From NCBI GenBank assembly GCA_963825615.1, contig CAWGTV010000001.1:558001-622000 (forward strand): 64,000 nucleotides of DNA. Reading direction: 5' to 3'. Source of the stretch: JAHEDT01 sp963825615. Its GTDB lineage: Bacteria > Desulfobacterota > Desulfuromonadia > Desulfuromonadales > BM103. This document shows positions 17,414 to 24,974 of the stretch, in pieces; the stretch's first letter is position 1, and every line of letters begins with the position of its first letter. The notes under the pieces are model-generated. The model was not told the origin of the DNA, did no database searches, and saw only the letters and a program-made list of their open reading frames with translations. The position numbers were made by a program, and so were the translations under genes.

Positions 17414-17434
17414 TATAGCATCCGTTATGCCAAT
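17414..17434 (-). promoter_or_regulatory. sigma-54 promoter of nifB
   Basis: The minus strand reads TGGCATAACGGATGCTAT: GG at 17431-17430, GC at 17419-17418, spacing N10. Predicted start near 17406, leader of about 165 nt. Confidence 0.8.
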
Positions 17435-17519
17435 CATGGCGAATACCGGAATTTTTTTTCAACCATATGATTTTACGTGATTTTATTGATTCCTAAAACA
17501 AATCAATGCAAGAAAAATC

Positions 17520-17551
17520 TGGCAGGGTGCTCCTCCATCGAGCAACCCTGC
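17520..17551 (-). terminator. terminator ending the nifHDK operon
   Basis: On the minus strand GGCAGGGTTGCTC pairs with GAGCACCCTGCC (one bulge) and is followed by AGATTTTTC. It lies about 70 bases after the last gene of the nifH operon and just ahead of the nifB promoter. Confidence 0.7.
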
Positions 17552-17619
17552 CCAAGCCTTTGGCAATTACATCTCTGGAAAGGGCAATAATTCATCAGCG
17601 ATGAACTATTGCACATCGT

Positions 17620-18006
17620 TTAATCCTCAGCCCTGAGTCCACACTTTTCAGCATTGCCCATGCATTTACTGCCATCACAGACGGCATCATGCGCGAGCTT
17701 GAGCGCAGGTTCGAGTGGCCCCTCGGCGCTGATGACCTTGAACCCGGCTTTTTCCATCTCCTGTTTCGGCAGCTCGCCGATCATGGCAGTGACAACGGCC
17801 TGGCAATCCTTGAGGGCCTCGACGATACTGTGCAATTGGGAGTGGCGAAACGGATGTTCAAGGTCAAAGGTGCAGTATTTCTGGACCTTGACTTCATCGA
17901 CCTGGATCGGGTCCCCCTTGCGGTATTTGAAGATCCGGAACGACTCGGCGTGACCAAAGTGCTGGTCAACCGCGGTGCCGGTTTTCGAGGTGACGGCGAT
18001 TAACAT
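17620..18006 (-). CDS. NifX/NifB-C-terminal family iron-molybdenum cofactor-binding protein
   Basis: A 128-aa protein of the dinitrogenase iron-molybdenum cofactor biosynthesis family (NifX, NafY, VnfX, C-terminal NifB domain). It begins MLIAVTSKTGTAVDQHFGHAESFRIF, with the characteristic DQHFGHAE, and has AVVTAMIGELPKQEMEKAGF near residue 75. The tail carries extra cysteines (CDGSKCMGNAEKC) not typical of plain NifX. Such proteins hold NifB-co or FeMo-co in transit. Here it probably replaces the NifX domain missing from NifB. It is the last gene of the nifH operon. Confidence 0.88.
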   Translation of the reverse strand: MLIAVTSKTGTAVDQHFGHAESFRIFKYRKGDPIQVDEVKVQKYCTFDLEHPFRHSQLHSIVEALKDCQAVVTAMIGELPKQEMEKAGFKVISAEGPLEPALKLAHDAVCDGSKCMGNAEKCGLRAED

Positions 18007-18017
18007 GATTTTCTCCG

Positions 18018-18095
18018 TAAATCGGCTTTAGGGCTTTAGAGACGTAAGGCTTTGAGGTTTAAACCTCATAACCCTAGAGCTTTATAGCCCGACAG
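18018..18095. repeat. palindromic intergenic repeat, copy 2
   Basis: Centred on the perfect palindrome GAGGTTTAAACCTC with partly complementary flanks (GGCTTTAGGGCTTTAGAG against CCCTAGAGCTTTATAGCC). It resembles the sequence at 10383-10445. Confidence 0.5.
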
Positions 18096-18102
18096 CACGT
18101 TT

Positions 18103-18372
18103 TCAAATTTCCATCGTTTTAAAGGTGAAGCACTTCTTCGGGCAGGTCACACCACAGCCGGCGCAGCCGATGCAGTTATTAGCGGCGACGATCGACATGA
18201 CCATCCGGGTCGAGTAGCTCTCTTCATCTTCGATATCCATGGGGCCGAGCACCTTGCGCGAGCAAGCCTTATAACAACGCCCACAGCCAATGCATTTTTC
18301 CGGATCGATCGCCTCGGCGAAGGTCGGGGTCCAGCTCTCGCCACCCCTGGTAATGCCAGTTAACAAAGCCAT
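18103..18372 (-). CDS. fdxB: nif-specific 2[4Fe-4S] ferredoxin (ferredoxin III type)
   Basis: An 89-aa ferredoxin with two cluster-binding motifs: CIGCGRCYKACSRKV near residue 27 and CIGCAGCGVTCPKKC near residue 67. The N-terminus (MALLTGITRGGESWTPTF) and the spacing between the clusters match the nif-linked FdxB/ferredoxin III family. It could donate electrons to nitrogenase or take part in cofactor assembly. It sits between two NifX-type genes in the nifH operon, with a Shine-Dalgarno AAGGAG ahead of the start. Confidence 0.88.
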   Translation of the reverse strand: MALLTGITRGGESWTPTFAEAIDPEKCIGCGRCYKACSRKVLGPMDIEDEESYSTRMVMSIVAANNCIGCAGCGVTCPKKCFTFKTMEI

Positions 18373-18400
18373 TGTCTTTTCTCCTTAAGTTTTTTTGGGT

Positions 18401-18787
18401 TTAAACCGTCGGGCGTTCGCCCTTGAGCATCGCTTTTCGCAGCCACGGCGGCGGGTTGCCTTTCAGCACCTGCTGTAGCTTCTCAACCACTACGGTAATC
18501 GGCTCACGCTCTTTGCTCTTGATCGGATGAATCTTCTTTGCCACCAGCCGCGCGGCCGCCGGACCGCCGATCTCGCCTACATAGACCAGGGCGCAATCGG
18601 CAAGGGCCGCGCCACGCGCTTCGATCTTGTCGTCGCTGTGCCCCGGAGCATCAGCGTCGGACTGGACCTGCACCACACCGCTGAACGCCGCCTGCTCGGG
18701 ACCAATCTCCCAGATATAGAATTCCTCGGCCTGACCAAAGTGCTCATCGACGTGCACCTTGTCGGTGCTGGCGAATGCGACTTTCAT
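18401..18787 (-). CDS. nifX: FeMo-co transfer protein NifX
   Basis: A 128-aa NifX: MKVAFASTDKVHVDEHFGQAEEFYIW carries the DEHFGQAE signature, and CALVYVGEIGGPAAARLVAKKIHP near residue 70 is typical of true NifX. It binds FeMo-co precursors moving between NifB, NifEN and NifDK. I chose the ATG at 18787 with AAAGGG upstream; the frame is open 19 codons further but that part is not family-like. It lies about 135 bases after nifK, with a GC-rich repeat between them. Confidence 0.9.
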   Translation of the reverse strand: MKVAFASTDKVHVDEHFGQAEEFYIWEIGPEQAAFSGVVQVQSDADAPGHSDDKIEARGAALADCALVYVGEIGGPAAARLVAKKIHPIKSKEREPITVVVEKLQQVLKGNPPPWLRKAMLKGERPTV

Positions 18788-18844
18788 ATACAACCCTTTC
18801 GAACCTTGCGGTCTCACGATTTCAAATCTTCTGGTTGTTATCAT

Positions 18845-18915
18845 AAGTTCGTGGCGCGTGGCGGGCAGCGCGTGGCGCGAAGATAAAAACTTTCCTCGCC
18901 ACGCGCTACTCGCTC
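18845..18915. repeat. GC-rich GCGTGGCG repeat between nifK and nifX
   Basis: Three near-copies of GCGTGGCG(CG) are followed after an A-rich spacer by the complementary GCCACGCGC, so the segment can fold back. Similar CGCGT-rich strings occur at 20500-20545 and 36590-36625. Confidence 0.45.
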
Positions 18916-18922
18916 CTGGTTT

Positions 18923-20383
18923 CTATCTCATCATCTCAAACCACTGATCTTCACAAGTCTCGTCCTTGATATCGAGGAACTTGTTGGCGATCATGGACAA
19001 CATGCTGATCGCACCGTTGTAACCGACCACCGGAGTGCGGTGCAGGTTGACCCGGTCGATGATCGGGAAACCGATGCGGAACAGCGGAATCTTGGCGTCG
19101 CGAGCCGCCCACTTGGCGTGAGTGTCGCCGATAATGCCGTCGACCGGATCGGTGACCAGCAGGCTGCGCATGTGCCAGAGGTCCTTGTTGATGTAGCAGG
19201 TGCAGCCTTCGCCGAAGGGCGAGGAAGCGAGCAGCACGTCAATTTCTTTCTGGAACTTCTTGGTCGCCCGCGAGCAGAGCACGTGCCAGGGACGGGCGCC
19301 CATCTCGAGCAGGAAGGAGACGATACCGAGCAGGTAGTCGGGGTCGCCGGCCACGGCGAATTTGCGGCCATGCAGGTACTGGTGGGCGTCGGTCATGGCG
19401 TCGACCGCCAGGGCGCGTTCCTTCTTCAGCACCTCGGGGACCGGCTTGTCGAAAAGCTCGCTCAGCTTGAGGATCAGCTCATCGGTCTTCTTGATGCCGA
19501 AGGGCATTGGAAGGACCACCTTTGCGCCGGTATACTCGGATTCGATCCACTTCATGGTATTGACGGTCGAGTACTTTTGGAAGGAGATGGTCGCCTTGCC
19601 GTTGACCGACTCGGCGGCGTCTTCGAGTTTGGTGCCGCCCGGGTAGAGCTTATATTCACCGTCGCAGCCCGAGTCGAACACATCGGAGACATCGGCAAGC
19701 ATGGTGTAGGGGATACCCATCAATTCGCAGATGCGCTTGTATTCGCGCAGGTTGCCGACGTTGCCATCGAAACCGGGAATGATGTTGAGCTTTCCGGTGC
19801 ACTTGCCTTCGATGCTCTTGCCCTCGGTCAAAGTCTGCAGGATGCTGTTGAGCATGGCATCGTAGCCATGGATATGGGTACCGTTGAAGCTCGGGGTGTT
19901 GGCGTAGGGAGTCGGCACCTCTTCCGGAAGATGCCCCTGCAGCTTGGCGTTCTTGATGAAAGCGGTCAGGTCGTCGCCGATGACCTCGGGCATACAAGTA
20001 GTGTAGACCGGGATCATCTTCGGCTTGTAGAGGGCATAGGCATTTTCGAGGCCCTCGAAGAGGTTGTTCTGACCGCCGAACACCGCGCCGTCCTCGGTCA
20101 TGGCATCGCAAGTTGCCGCTGACGGCTCACGATAGTGACGGGAAAAGGTGCTGCGGAAATAGGAGGCACACCCCTGAGAGCCGTGCACGAACGGCAGGGC
20201 CCCTTCAAAGCCGGTCGCCACCATCTGCGCGCCGAGCGGCTGGCAGGCATGGGCCGGGTTGACCACCAGGGCGGTGCGTTCAAAGTTCTTTTCTTTATAC
20301 TCTTCGGTATTGATCCATTCCTTGACCCGTGCGATCTCCTCCACCGGGGTTTCGGTAACGAATTTTGCAGCTGCCTCGCTCAT
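18923..20383 (-). CDS. nifK: nitrogenase MoFe protein beta subunit NifK
   Basis: NifK forms the alpha2-beta2 MoFe protein with NifD and shares the P-cluster. The 486-aa product carries the three P-cluster cysteine contexts PAHACQPLGAQ, HGSQGCASYFRST and TTCMPEVIGDDL, plus STFSRHYREPSAATCDAM. ATG 20383 has AAGGAG upstream; the frame is open for 66 more codons, but that stretch is the nifD-nifK spacer. The spacing to nifD is unusually long (170 bases) for a nifDK pair and contains CGCGT-rich repeat sequence. It is intact. Confidence 0.96.
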   Translation of the reverse strand: MSEAAAKFVTETPVEEIARVKEWINTEEYKEKNFERTALVVNPAHACQPLGAQMVATGFEGALPFVHGSQGCASYFRSTFSRHYREPSAATCDAMTEDGAVFGGQNNLFEGLENAYALYKPKMIPVYTTCMPEVIGDDLTAFIKNAKLQGHLPEEVPTPYANTPSFNGTHIHGYDAMLNSILQTLTEGKSIEGKCTGKLNIIPGFDGNVGNLREYKRICELMGIPYTMLADVSDVFDSGCDGEYKLYPGGTKLEDAAESVNGKATISFQKYSTVNTMKWIESEYTGAKVVLPMPFGIKKTDELILKLSELFDKPVPEVLKKERALAVDAMTDAHQYLHGRKFAVAGDPDYLLGIVSFLLEMGARPWHVLCSRATKKFQKEIDVLLASSPFGEGCTCYINKDLWHMRSLLVTDPVDGIIGDTHAKWAARDAKIPLFRIGFPIIDRVNLHRTPVVGYNGAISMLSMIANKFLDIKDETCEDQWFEMMR

Positions 20384-20553
20384 CGTTTCACTCCTTGCGC
20401 AGATACCCGGAACGAGGTACGCGTGACGAGAAAACCCCACGTAGCCACAACCCGGACCTGCATATTCAGTGACATTCCGATTATCAACCGGTTTGTCTTT
20501 AGTTTCTGACTTTCGCGTCCCGCGTCCCGCGTTACGCATTCCGGCCAAAAGCC
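20384..20553. repeat. nifD-nifK spacer with CGCGT-rich repeats
   Basis: A 170-base spacer where most genomes have a few bases. Near 20515-20540 it holds tandem CGCGTCC units resembling those at 18845-18915 and 36590-36625. No gene is visible. Confidence 0.4.
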
Positions 20554-21996
20554 CTAAAATGGGCTTTTGACCAAACCCCAAGTAGGCGAGTTGATCGCCA
20601 TATCGATATCCCGGGCAAAGATCTTGAAGCCCTCGTACCCATGATATGGCCCCGAGTAATCCCAGCTGTGCATCTGGCGGAAGGGGATGCCGGCTTTCTG
20701 GAAGACGTACTTTTCCTTGATGCCGGAACCGACCAGGTCGGGCTTGAGCTCTTCGACGAATTTTTCCAGTTCGAACTCGGAGACGTCATCGTAGATCAGC
20801 GTGCCCTTGGCCATCTCCGGGGCGGTGCGGTCGTAGTCGTCCTGGTGGGCGAATTCGTAGCCGGCGCCGGTGATCTGAATGCCGAGATCCTCGTAGGCGC
20901 CGATAGTGTGGCGCGGGCGCAGGCCACCGACAAAGAGCATGGCGGTTTTGCCGTCGAGGCGCGGCTTGTACTCGTCGATGACCGCCTGCATGATCGGCTT
21001 GTACTTCTTGATCACCTTCTCGACGTTCTTCCTGATCTTGTCGTCGAAGCGCTCGCCAATGGCGCGTAATGATTCCTCGATCTTGGTCGGGCCAAAGAAG
21101 TTGTACTCGAGCCAGGGGATGTCCCACTTCTCTTCCATGACCTTGCACATGTAGTTCATCGAGCGGTAACAGTGGATCAGGTTGAGCTTGACCGAGTGGG
21201 TCGCGCCGATCTTCTCGACTTCACCGTCGCCGGTCCAGACCGACTTGACGTTCAGACCGATCTCTTCGAGGATCGGCTTGGCGGCCCAAACGTCGCCGCC
21301 GATGTTGTAGTCGCCAATCAGAGCCACATCGTAGGGGCCGGCTTCTTCTTCGAACTTGAATTTGCCGATGATGTGGTCGCGGATCGAGTCGTTGGAGATG
21401 TGGTGACCAAGCGACTGGGAGACCCCGCGGAAACCTTCGCAGTTACAGGGCACGACCAGTTTGTCGAGTTCATTCTCCATTTTTTTGGCGACAGCGTTGA
21501 TATCGTCGCCGATCAGGCCGACCGGACACTCGGAGAGCACCGAAAGACCCTTGTTTAAAGGGAACAGCTCGTCCGCTTCGCGGATCAACTTCTCCAGCTT
21601 GATGTCGCCGCCATAGACGATGTCGCGCTCCTGAAAATCGCTGGTGAAGTCCATCGGGAATGAAGTGACGCCGGGGATTCCCTGCATCAGATTACGCCGC
21701 GTTCCCCAGCTGTAGACGCCGCAGCCGATCGGGCCGTGGGAGACGTGGATCATGTCGCGGATCGGTCCCCAGACAACCCCCTTGGCACCAGCGTAGGCGC
21801 AGCCGCGCTGGCTCATCACGCCGGGGACGATCTTCTTGTTGGATTTGACCGCACAGCTCGAGACCGAGGGTTCGTTGGCGCCGAGGTGCGGGGCTCTCTT
21901 CTTCGCTGCCTTTTCAGGCATCTCCGCAAGAGTATCAGCGATCAGCTTCTCTGTATTTTCTATTGTGACGCCCTTGATGGGCTTACGCTCTGCCAT
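20554..21996 (-). CDS. nifD: nitrogenase MoFe protein alpha subunit NifD
   Basis: NifD binds FeMo-co, the site of N2 reduction. The 480-aa product has the P-cluster cysteines (QRGCAYAGAKGVVWGP, GPIGCGVYSWG, LSECPVGLIGDD), the FeMo-co cysteine in LIHCYRSMNY, the cofactor histidine in FRQMHSWDYSGPYHG and the catalytic-pocket SQSLGHHISND with Gln and His. The Mo-type pocket (KGVVWGP with Val) marks it as a molybdenum enzyme rather than AnfD or VnfD. ATG 21996 has AAGGAG upstream. The gene is intact and lies 87 bases after nifH. Confidence 0.97.
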   Translation of the reverse strand: MAERKPIKGVTIENTEKLIADTLAEMPEKAAKKRAPHLGANEPSVSSCAVKSNKKIVPGVMSQRGCAYAGAKGVVWGPIRDMIHVSHGPIGCGVYSWGTRRNLMQGIPGVTSFPMDFTSDFQERDIVYGGDIKLEKLIREADELFPLNKGLSVLSECPVGLIGDDINAVAKKMENELDKLVVPCNCEGFRGVSQSLGHHISNDSIRDHIIGKFKFEEEAGPYDVALIGDYNIGGDVWAAKPILEEIGLNVKSVWTGDGEVEKIGATHSVKLNLIHCYRSMNYMCKVMEEKWDIPWLEYNFFGPTKIEESLRAIGERFDDKIRKNVEKVIKKYKPIMQAVIDEYKPRLDGKTAMLFVGGLRPRHTIGAYEDLGIQITGAGYEFAHQDDYDRTAPEMAKGTLIYDDVSEFELEKFVEELKPDLVGSGIKEKYVFQKAGIPFRQMHSWDYSGPYHGYEGFKIFARDIDMAINSPTWGLVKSPF

Positions 21997-22083
21997 GTTT
22001 AGCTCCTTGCCGCACAAGTAAAATTTCATATTTTGTATTTTAAATTCTATTCAAAATTAAGAATTTAAAATTGCCTCAAATGC

Positions 22084-22962
22084 TTAGGCGCTCTCAGCCA
22101 CACCAACGATCGTCTCGTCTTCCGCTTCCATGATGCCGAACTCCATCAACAGTTCTTCGAGTTCTTCCATCTCCAGCGGAGTCGGCACAACGAACATCTT
22201 GTTGTCGGCGATCTTCTGGGCGAGTTGGCGATATTCTTCGGCCTGCTTGTGTTCCGGGGAATACTCGATGACGGTCATACGGCGCAGCTCGGCGCGCTGC
22301 ACCTGATTGTCTCGTGGCACGAAGTGGATCATCTGGGTGCCGAGGCGTTTGGCCAGTGCTTCGATCAGGTCCGCCTCACGGTCTGTATTGCGGCTGTTGC
22401 AGATCAAGCCAGCCAGGCGGACGCTGCCTGATGATGCGTACTTGACAATCCCCTTGGAGATGTTGTTGGCGGCGTACATGGCCATCATCTCACCGGAAAC
22501 GACGATGTAGATCTCCTGGGCCTTGTTCTCGCGGATCGGCATGGCGAAGCCACCGCAGACGACGTCGCCGAGGACGTCATAGAAGACGTAGTCGAGATCA
22601 GGGGTGTAGGCGCCCTCCTCTTCGAGGAAGTTGATGGCAGTAATAACCCCGCGGCCGGCGCAGCCAACGCCCGGCTCGGGACCACCCGACTCGACGCACA
22701 TGACATCGCCATAGCCCTTTTTGAGGACATCTTCAAGCTCCAGGTCCTCGACGGTTCCGAGCTCGCGGACCTTGTCCATGACTGTCGCCTGGGCCTTGGC
22801 GTGCAGGATCAGACGGGTTGAATCCGCCTTGGGGTCGCAACCGATGATCAGGACTTTCTTCCCCAGGGAAGCCAGACCTGCCACCGTATTCTGGGTGGTG
22901 GTGGATTTGCCGATGCCGCCTTTACCGTAAATTGCAATTTGACGCAGTTTCTTTTCAGACAT
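22084..22962 (-). CDS. nifH: nitrogenase Fe protein NifH
   Basis: NifH is the ATP-dependent reductase of the MoFe protein and also acts in FeMo-co maturation. The 292-aa product has the P-loop YGKGGIGKSTTTQN, switch I DPKADSTRLIL, the cluster ligand C101 in VGCAGRGVITA and the second ligand in VLGDVVCGGFAMP. R104, in CAGRGV, is the arginine ADP-ribosylated by DraT, whose gene lies 14 kb away in this window. It leads nifH-nifD-nifK-nifX-fdxB-nifX-like, from a sigma-54 promoter with an unusually long leader of about 370 nt containing an attenuator. Confidence 0.97.
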   Translation of the reverse strand: MSEKKLRQIAIYGKGGIGKSTTTQNTVAGLASLGKKVLIIGCDPKADSTRLILHAKAQATVMDKVRELGTVEDLELEDVLKKGYGDVMCVESGGPEPGVGCAGRGVITAINFLEEEGAYTPDLDYVFYDVLGDVVCGGFAMPIRENKAQEIYIVVSGEMMAMYAANNISKGIVKYASSGSVRLAGLICNSRNTDREADLIEALAKRLGTQMIHFVPRDNQVQRAELRRMTVIEYSPEHKQAEEYRQLAQKIADNKMFVVPTPLEMEELEELLMEFGIMEAEDETIVGVAESA

Positions 22963-23252
22963 GGTTCTGTTCCTTTCTTGCAGACTTCATGATGAAGTCC
23001 CATGTATTTGTGTGCACCCCGTCAGTCCCCGCGGCGGCATCGCCTTTGATACGTCCGAGGAAAAACCAACTGCACGAAATAGACGGCGCCCTACCCGGCC
23101 AATCCGGATAGGGCGCCAATGCCCTGCAGCTCAATCGTTGCGCCGCACATATATCGAGTTATCAGACAGACTCCACCGTTACCAACCAGGTGGGCGTCAT
23201 CGCCTGGGCAGCACCCTCACTGATGCCACCGGGAGATATCTTGCCTGGAAAT
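22963..23252 (-). other. long nifH 5' leader downstream of the attenuator
   Basis: About 290 nt with no open frame of interest. It holds a strong hairpin at 23085-23117 (arms GGCGCCCTA and TAGGGCGCC, with an inner CCGG pair) and a small one near 22981-23000. Neither is followed by a T-run. They may set mRNA stability or processing. Confidence 0.5.
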
Positions 23253-23295
23253 AAAGAAGCCCACGAGTGCGGACAAACACTCTGTGGGCTTCTTT
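23245..23295 (-). terminator. leader terminator of nifH
   Basis: AAAGAAGCCCAC-AGAGT pairs with ACTC-GTGGGCTTCTTT across a loop and is followed by TTTATTT on the minus strand. It lies between promoter and nifH and is therefore conditional. Confidence 0.83.
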
Positions 23296-23321
23296 GCCTG
23301 AAGGAGGTACAACTGTGTACC
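23287..23321 (-). promoter_or_regulatory. ANTAR-type two-hairpin antiterminator in the nifH leader
   Basis: Hairpin 1 (23306-23321) is GGTAC-ACAGTT-GTACC; hairpin 2 (23287-23298) is GGC-AAAGAA-GCC. Both hexaloops have A1 and G4. Hairpin 2 shares bases with the terminator 5' arm. Confidence 0.8.
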
Positions 23322-23341
23322 ATTGTTGCTACGTAATCATC

Positions 23342-23362
23342 TTTAGCATCAGCCGTGCCAAA
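23342..23362 (-). promoter_or_regulatory. sigma-54 promoter of nifH
   Basis: The minus strand reads TTGGCACGGCTGATGCTAA: GG at 23359-23358, GC at 23347-23346, spacing N10, an excellent -24/-12 match. Predicted start near 23334. Confidence 0.88.
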
Positions 23363-23710
23363 AAAGCGATGTTCGTATTTTCAGGTAGTTGCGGTTGGGC
23401 TTCGTTAGAGTGCGTATTTTTTGTGCTCAGGGAATGTGCAGGGATTGGGCAGAAAATATTCAACCCGACACGGGGGCCGCTGTTATGAGCCGGCTTGCTG
23501 GAGGTCCCTGTCTGATGACAAAACCCAGGCTCAGCAGGCATTTCGACCTTTCTCATGAAAGAAATAACCGATATTATAATTTTTTCGTCGCGTTGACAGA
23601 CGCCACAGAGACGTTAACATTAATTCAAACGGTGACGAAATAAGCCGACTAGGGAGCACGTAAAAAACCTGCGGGAAAACAAAGCAACGCCTTAAGGTGT
23701 CGCCAGACAA

Positions 23711-23878
23711 CCCGGACAGGACCTGAATCAAGCAGCAAAACTACTCTAATAAGTAGCAGATGCAGCAAAGCTACCGTAAAAGGGAGTCGATTCAGGGATG
23801 CACCGGCGGCAATTTCGTCACTGTTGTATTTAGTGCTACAGCGTTTGCGAGAGGCGACCTAATGGTTGCCTTTTTTGT
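23711..23878 (+). ncRNA. candidate orphan structured RNA (class unknown)
   Basis: CCTGAATC (23722-23729) pairs perfectly with GATTCAGG (23789-23796). Inside are a small hairpin (CTACT with AGTAG) and two GCAAA boxes on either side of it, a layout faintly like GEMM riboswitches but without their GNAA tetraloop or receptor. An outer CCGG pair and a terminator at 23852-23876 complete the unit. No rightward gene follows, so it would be a free-standing RNA. Confidence 0.35.
23852..23876 (+). terminator. rightward intrinsic terminator
   Basis: AGGCGACC-TAAT-GGTTGCCT stem followed by TTTTTT. No protein gene lies upstream on this strand, supporting a non-coding transcript. Confidence 0.75.
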
Positions 23879-23895
23879 TGAGCGGTAATACACCT

Positions 23896-23932
23896 CACAG
23901 GAGGGACACCATGATCAGGTGTCCCTCCTGTG
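23896..23932. terminator. long perfect hairpin downstream of the amidotransferase gene
   Basis: Fifteen complementary base pairs (arms starting CACAGGAGGGACACC) around a seven-base loop, 25 bases beyond the stop at 23957. There is no T-run on either side, so it may stabilise the 3' end rather than terminate by itself. Confidence 0.5.
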
Positions 23933-23956
23933 TTACTCGACATACATCATCTGCGT

Positions 23957-24778
23957 TCAGATGAGAGGGACGAACGGGCGGGTTTCGAAGCAGGCGGCCT
24001 TGACGTGCAACGATGAACTTTGCGGCACCAACTGCCAGATTTCCGGGAAAAGCCCTATCGGTTCTGAGACAACGGCACGAGCATTGACGCCGAAATGGGA
24101 CCGGAGGTCCGGGTTCAGGTGGCAGACCGCTTCGATATCCTTGTTATGGTAGAGCGTCGGCGCATCGCCGTCGCTGGCATAGCGGACCGCATAAAGCTGC
24201 TTGCCGTCGCTGACCCCGACGGTCATCCACAGCGCCTCCTCGATCCCCTTTTTACGAGCGGTGTCCTCGACAAACCCCGCCATCCGGGCCAATCCCCGCA
24301 GCGGGTCGTGCTCGAGGCCGAAGGTCAGGGCAAGAAAGAACATGACCTCCGAATCGGTCGTACCGAGGACGTAAGGGAACAGCTCGGGGGCCACGGCCAT
24401 GAGCAGGTCACGGCGAATTTTCTCGACTTCGAAGATTTCGCCGTTGTGTACGAACAGCCAGTTCTTGTAGCGGAACGGGTGACAGTTGGTTTCCTGCACT
24501 GTCGCCTGGGAGGTGGCCCGCACGTGGGCCATAAAGAGCGGCGAACGGATGTGCGCTGCCAGGTCATGCAGGTTGAAATCGTTCCAGGCGGGGCGAATGC
24601 TGCGGAAGATCCCCGGATACGGTGCCTCGGCGTACCAGCCGACGCCGAAGCCGTCGCCATTGGTGGGCGTTTCGGCCGATTTCGAACACATGCTCTGATC
24701 GATCAAATTGTGCTTGGCCTTGAATAACAGGTCTTCCAGCAGAATCGGCTGTCCGGTATAAGCCATCCATCGACACAT
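23957..24778 (-). CDS. class II glutamine amidotransferase (EgtC/YafJ-like)
   Basis: A 273-aa Ntn hydrolase. The start at 24778 puts the nucleophile at residue 2 (MCRWMAYTGQPILLEDLL), as the family requires, so the longer open frame upstream is rejected. Other family features are NGDGFGVGWY, HVRATSQATVQETNCHPF, WLFVHNGEIFE and LGTTDSEVMFFLAL. Relatives include EgtC, which removes gamma-glutamate in ergothioneine synthesis, and YafJ. No synthetase domain is attached, so it hydrolyses or transfers from a glutamyl amide. It is the most distal of six leftward amide-bond genes. Confidence 0.88.
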   Translation of the reverse strand: MCRWMAYTGQPILLEDLLFKAKHNLIDQSMCSKSAETPTNGDGFGVGWYAEAPYPGIFRSIRPAWNDFNLHDLAAHIRSPLFMAHVRATSQATVQETNCHPFRYKNWLFVHNGEIFEVEKIRRDLLMAVAPELFPYVLGTTDSEVMFFLALTFGLEHDPLRGLARMAGFVEDTARKKGIEEALWMTVGVSDGKQLYAVRYASDGDAPTLYHNKDIEAVCHLNPDLRSHFGVNARAVVSEPIGLFPEIWQLVPQSSSLHVKAACFETRPFVPLI

Positions 24779-24974
24779 GCTCTGAGGTCCCTCGCCGGTT
24801 GAAGTTGAAGATTTGCTTGCTTGCCGGTGACCAGTTCTTGCCAGACAGGAAAACTCTGGCCGCGAGAAAAAATCACCTTTCACAGTCATTATTATAGCTC
24901 ATGATTCTGTTGTGCACTGGCACTTCTGTAATTAATTTTTACTCTATTCGTGTCCTGTGTTGATTTTCGGAGGA

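Larger units (their letters stand above)
23363..23956. other. intergenic region upstream of nifH
   Basis: About 590 bases without a credible protein gene. The stretch should contain upstream activator sites for the nifH promoter. It holds the structured-RNA candidate at 23711-23878 and a long hairpin at 23896-23932. Confidence 0.5.

Noticed and set aside
23711..23810. Assignment of the structured RNA to the c-di-GMP/cGAMP (GEMM-I) or glycine riboswitch class
   Set aside because: GCAAA boxes are present, but the GNAA tetraloop, its receptor and the conserved 3' segment are not; no downstream gene.
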